Part shown: positions 20,889 through 23,405 of the stretch, in pieces
How positions within the stretch are numbered: the first letter of the stretch is position 1
How the letters are laid out: each line of letters starts with the position of its first letter
Virus record (IMG/VR): IMGVR_UViG_3300021373_000551
Coordinates: 1 to 23,405 of that record
DNA from: a virus
Length of the DNA stretch: 23,405 bases
Reading direction: 5' to 3' (one strand)
The notes under the pieces: generated by a model
Told to the model about the DNA's origin: nothing
The model's database searches: none
Seen by the model: the letters and a program-made list of their open reading frames with translations, nothing else
Made by a program: the position numbers and the translations under genes

Positions 20889-21820
20889 TGTCTAACGTCA
20901 CACCTATGTTTGGAAACTATGGTGCTACCCAGTCCCTTAGAGATAAGGGATATGGGTCAGCAGATTTTGAAATATCAACACAACCTTTGAGTTATTTACC
21001 GGCTGAAGAATGGTTGCCGGAAATACAAAGCTCTAAGTCTGTAATCTATCGCACCGATACAGGGCAAGAGCTAGGTGTTCATGGTCATGGCTATCAGGCT
21101 GTAGCACCGAGTCACATGATAGATACTACCAGAGCTATCATCGAACGCTCAGATTTAAACACCACAGACATCGAAGAACGCATCAGAACTTCGCATGATG
21201 GGGCTAGATGTTTTGTTCAATATACTCTACCGGCTCATAATTATACAACGCCAGACGGAGATACAGCATCTCTCAGCCTACTTGCTACGAGTTCTATTGA
21301 TGGTACATTCCCGTTTATGATTAGTGCGGCAGCTATACAGTCTGCTTGTACAAATCTACAGGTGTTTATTGGTGGTGAAGTAGCTGTATATAAAGCTAAG
21401 CACACCAAGGGTTTGAACATTGAGCATGGTGCTAATATAATTGTCAAGGCTTTAGATGTATTTGAGAATCAACGAGACCTGTGGCAACAGTTCCAGAATC
21501 AGTATGTCAGTCCTAACGAAGCCTTTATAGAAATATGTAAGGGTGTAAGTTCAGAACACCTTATCAACGAACTGGTAGATTCAACGCCTGATTATGTCAT
21601 GGCTAATAATAAAAACAAAGCTAAGAATGCTCACTACATTTGGACTAAGTACCAGATGTATAAAGCAAGATTAGGTGCAAATCGTTGGGCTTTGTATAAT
21701 GCTTTCACCGACTGGTCTACACATTCTCAAGGCTATACAAAAGCTTCACAATCTAATATAGCTTCTGTGTTAGCCAACCGACAGGACATGGTGCGTAAGG
21801 CATTTGCTCGGGCGGCATAA
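20888..21820 (+). CDS. DUF932 family protein
   Basis: 310 residues. The order of recognisable segments fits DUF932 phage/plasmid proteins: VIYRTDTGQELGVHGHGYQAVAPS at about 51-74, RCFVQYTLPAHN, LLATSSIDGTFPFMISAAAI, QSACTNLQVFIGG, and a helical C-terminal half with NAHYIWTKYQMYKARLGANRWALYNAFTDWSTH. The biochemical role of this family is not established; it is common in phage early regions and plasmids. GGAG 7 nt upstream decides the start, which overlaps the previous stop. Likely in one operon with the MazG-like gene. Confidence 0.88.
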   Translation: MSNVTPMFGNYGATQSLRDKGYGSADFEISTQPLSYLPAEEWLPEIQSSKSVIYRTDTGQELGVHGHGYQAVAPSHMIDTTRAIIERSDLNTTDIEERIRTSHDGARCFVQYTLPAHNYTTPDGDTASLSLLATSSIDGTFPFMISAAAIQSACTNLQVFIGGEVAVYKAKHTKGLNIEHGANIIVKALDVFENQRDLWQQFQNQYVSPNEAFIEICKGVSSEHLINELVDSTPDYVMANNKNKAKNAHYIWTKYQMYKARLGANRWALYNAFTDWSTHSQGYTKASQSNIASVLANRQDMVRKAFARAA

Positions 21821-22086
21821 TGTTATCAGAACAAATGACCGAACTTGAGCGAGAGCTACTCGTTATAACTATGGAAGAATGTGCCGAACTTGCAATGGCT
21901 TGTAGTAAGCTGTTGCGGTTCGGAGACGAGATACAACATAGAGATAACTTAATACAGGAAGCAGGTGATGTTATGTGCATGGCTACCCTGCTAGTCGAAC
22001 ATAATCTTATGGAAGAATCTGATATGTTACAAGCTGTAGAGAACAAACGAAACAAACTAAAAACGTGGAGTGATTTAATCAAATGA
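21820..22086 (+). CDS. MazG-like nucleotide pyrophosphohydrolase
   Basis: 88 residues, all helical. It has the metal-binding EExxE motif (Glu19, Glu20, Glu23 in TMEECAELAMACSK) and the second ExxD motif (Glu47, Asp50 in QEAGDVMCMATLL), which define MazG-type all-alpha NTP pyrophosphatases. These cut nucleoside triphosphates to monophosphates; in phages they are thought to affect nucleotide pools or (p)ppGpp, though substrates vary. It starts in the stop of the DUF932 gene (TAATG) without a clear SD, so it is coupled. The length is that of single-domain phage versions. Confidence 0.85.
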   Translation: MLSEQMTELERELLVITMEECAELAMACSKLLRFGDEIQHRDNLIQEAGDVMCMATLLVEHNLMEESDMLQAVENKRNKLKTWSDLIK

Positions 22087-22226
22087 CAACAGTCGTAATT
22101 ACATTGAGTCTGTTGGCACTAAGCGCCCCACTGTGGCTAGTATTAACTGTAGTTGTAGTGGGGAGTGCGTTAGAAATAACAAACCCATACGAAAATATTT
22201 TGAAAAAAAACTTAACAAAGAAGTAA
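22083..22226 (+). CDS. 47-residue membrane protein
   Basis: Residues 2-30 are almost wholly hydrophobic (TTVVITLSLLALSAPLWLVL followed by TVVVVGSAL), with a basic tail KKNLTKK. This is enough for one long or two short membrane spans with a cytoplasmic C-terminus. The ATG overlaps the previous stop. The end of the gene contains the -35 region of the SSB promoter. Function unknown; no charged N-terminus typical of a holin. Confidence 0.7.
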   Translation: MTTVVITLSLLALSAPLWLVLTVVVVGSALEITNPYENILKKNLTKK

Positions 22227-22240
22227 ACTTGTGGTATAAT
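22212..22240 (+). promoter_or_regulatory. Sigma70 promoter for the SSB/primase block
   Basis: TTAACA (22212-22217), 17-bp spacer, TGG-TATAAT (22232-22240): a near-perfect -35 and an extended -10, preceded by A-rich sequence. The start is near 22247, about 32 nt before the SSB ATG. The -10 sits in a short dyad GTG-GTATAAT-CAC. Confidence 0.82.
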
Positions 22241-22278
22241 CACACCTTAATTTTCAACCAACAAAAGGAAATAGTAAT

Positions 22279-22704
22279 ATGGCAATAGTATCAGGAACAG
22301 CCTACTGGGCAAGTGTAACAACACCGAACACAACTTATGAACCAGTTTACACAGTAAACCTAGTAGTCGATGATGACACAGCAGAGTCTTTCAAAACTAA
22401 AGGCTTCACTGTAAAAGAAATGGACGAGGGACAAGCGCTAGTAATCAAGCGTAAAGTTAATGGCCCTAACGGCATGGTACGTCAACCACCTAAGCTAGTA
22501 GACTCTGCAAAGAATCCACTAGATGAGCGTGTAGGTAATGGCTCTAAGGTAAAGGTGCAGTACAAAGAATGGGAATCTGTTTGGAAAGGTAAGACTTTCA
22601 AAGGTCTTGACTTCCAAGCTATGCAGGTTCTAGATTTAGTAACAGTCGGAGACGTTGATGGTGGCGAGTTCGACATTGAAGATGAAATGGGAGATGAGTT
22701 ATAA
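22279..22704 (+). CDS. Single-stranded DNA-binding protein (T7 gp2.5-like)
   Basis: 141 residues with an OB-fold-like beta pattern: GTAYWASVTTPNTTYEPVYT followed by VNLVVDD, then ALVIKRKVNGPNG, SKVKVQYKEWESVWKGKTFKG and LDFQAMQVLDLV. The acidic C-terminal tail (GGEFDIEDEMGDEL) is the hallmark of SSBs that recruit polymerase and helicase. It is shorter than T7 gp2.5 (232) but similar in layout to the small phage SSBs found beside gp4-like primases. AAGGA lies about 9 nt before the ATG, behind its own strong promoter. Confidence 0.87.
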   Translation: MAIVSGTAYWASVTTPNTTYEPVYTVNLVVDDDTAESFKTKGFTVKEMDEGQALVIKRKVNGPNGMVRQPPKLVDSAKNPLDERVGNGSKVKVQYKEWESVWKGKTFKGLDFQAMQVLDLVTVGDVDGGEFDIEDEMGDEL

Positions 22705-22931
22705 TGGATACATATAAGAAAGGCGATGTTTCTTATGAGGTTTCAAAGCTAGACGAAGAGGCGCAAGGTTTGTTTGCGCTTCTAGGTCAAGCAATGGTAA
22801 ACGTCAGACAGTACAACGACAAGATTCAGTTAGTACAAGCAGGAGCTACGTACATACAAGGGCTGTTTGAAGATAAGCTTACGGATGAAGCTATCATAGA
22901 TGAGGACACGGAAGTTGAAACCGAAGATTAA
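22704..22931 (+). CDS. Small acidic helical protein between SSB and primase
   Basis: 75 residues: SYEVSKLDEEAQGLFALLGQ, then AMVNVRQYNDKIQLVQAGATY and an acidic tail (DEDTEVETED). A short protein with 'KL...AQ......L......L.........A...Y...L' is often found in phage replication regions; it resembles what I recall of DUF6447-like proteins, not firmly. It starts in the SSB stop (TAATG), so it is coupled to SSB. Function unknown. Confidence 0.8.
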   Translation: MDTYKKGDVSYEVSKLDEEAQGLFALLGQAMVNVRQYNDKIQLVQAGATYIQGLFEDKLTDEAIIDEDTEVETED

Positions 22932-22946
22932 TCATGAGGTATCAAC

Positions 22947-23405
22947 ATGGCTTTTGTCAAATACAATCTCCCCTGCCACAGTTGTGGGGGAAGTGACCCA
23001 GTAAGCCAGAATGCTGATGGGTCTGCGTATTGCTTCAGTTGCAATACTTATTTTAAAGACTACAGCACATCGGAAGTGCAACAAGATAACGTAACGGACT
23101 TTGAAAGTTATCAACCAAGACAGGACGGTGCTAGTTTCAATGCCCTAACTGACCGTGATATTAGTATAGAGACAGCCAAAAAGTATGGCGTTAAATCTAC
23201 TACCACAGTTGGCGGGCAAGTTACTAGCCACCTATATCCTTTCTACAACAACGGAGAACAAGTTGCCACAAAGATTCGCAAAGCTAACAAACAGTTTGCG
23301 TGGCAAGGTGACTCCAAAGAAACAGGGTTGTTCGGAGAACAGCTTTTCAAATCAGGCGGTAAGTTCATTACAATCGTAGAGGGAGAGTGTGACGCTATGG
23401 CGGCA
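22947..23405 (+). CDS. T7 gp4-like DNA primase-helicase (N-terminal part; cut by window edge)
   Basis: The 153 visible residues begin with a zinc-binding primase finger: CHSC (Cys10, Cys13) and CFSC (Cys29, Cys32), preceded by VKYNLPC. A primase core follows (LTDRDISIETAKKYGVKSTT, YPFYNNGEQVATKIRK, GLFGEQLF) and reaches the TOPRIM motif VEGECDAMA at 144-152, whose Glu and Asp bind metal. The helicase half lies outside the window. It primes and unwinds at the replication fork and should work with the SSB upstream. GAGGT is 6 nt before the ATG. Confidence 0.95.
   Translation, partial: MAFVKYNLPCHSCGGSDPVSQNADGSAYCFSCNTYFKDYSTSEVQQDNVTDFESYQPRQDGASFNALTDRDISIETAKKYGVKSTTTVGGQVTSHLYPFYNNGEQVATKIRKANKQFAWQGDSKETGLFGEQLFKSGGKFITIVEGECDAMAA

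Noticed and set aside
21753-22082. A 109-codon minus-strand frame opposite the MazG-like gene.
   Set aside because: Ser/Cys-rich antisense translation of a clear MazG motif gene; no start signal.

Overview
The window is part of the genome of a lytic-looking tailed phage, probably a marine short-tailed phage (podovirus) of an AT-rich bacterium. The evidence is a full head-and-tail module, with a large P22-like portal, a T7 gp10-like capsid protein, an adaptor, a nozzle and an S74-chaperoned fibre. This faces a replication module beginning with a gp2.5-like single-stranded DNA-binding protein and a T7 gp4-like primase-helicase. No integrase, repressor, phage RNA polymerase, lysis gene, tRNA or CRISPR array is visible. 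Host identity is an inference only.

Left part (1-15558, minus strand, read right to left): a 20-codon leader peptide, terminase small subunit, a small recombinase-like HTH protein, terminase large subunit, a small glycine/lysine-rich protein, the portal, a 76-residue gene embedded in another frame of the portal 3' end, a 502-residue virion-like protein, scaffold, major capsid protein, adaptor, nozzle, a 1476-residue tail fibre, and a partial gene running off the edge. Genes are tightly packed with overlaps and TTG starts. The two larger gaps, after the 502-residue gene and after the capsid gene, each hold a hairpin.

Centre (15559-16408): a divergent control region. Two perfect sigma70 promoters (TTGACA, 17 bp, TATAAT) point away from each other and share the block TACGGGTATAATATA. 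Rightward there is an unusually long leader of about 670 nt packed with stem-loops joined by G-poor linkers. It ends in a 26-bp hairpin that buries the ribosome binding site of the first rightward gene.

Right part (16409-23405, plus strand): about 25 short genes, many encoding acidic proteins of 28-100 residues, including two sets of diverged paralogues. Then come a helix-hairpin-helix-like protein, a DUF932 protein, a MazG-like pyrophosphohydrolase, a small membrane protein, the SSB, a small acidic protein and the primase-helicase. Three long hairpins with the same apex (AAGTTY-N5-GAACTT) but different stems divide this stretch into blocks. An intrinsic terminator and further extended -10 promoters add control points.

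The most novel signal is RNA-level. It is the hairpin-array leader plus the three-member family of apex-conserved hairpins, one masking a start site, and they look like a phage-encoded processing or translation-control system. The second strongest is the out-of-frame gene inside the portal gene. All similarity statements are from reading the sequences by eye; no database search was run.
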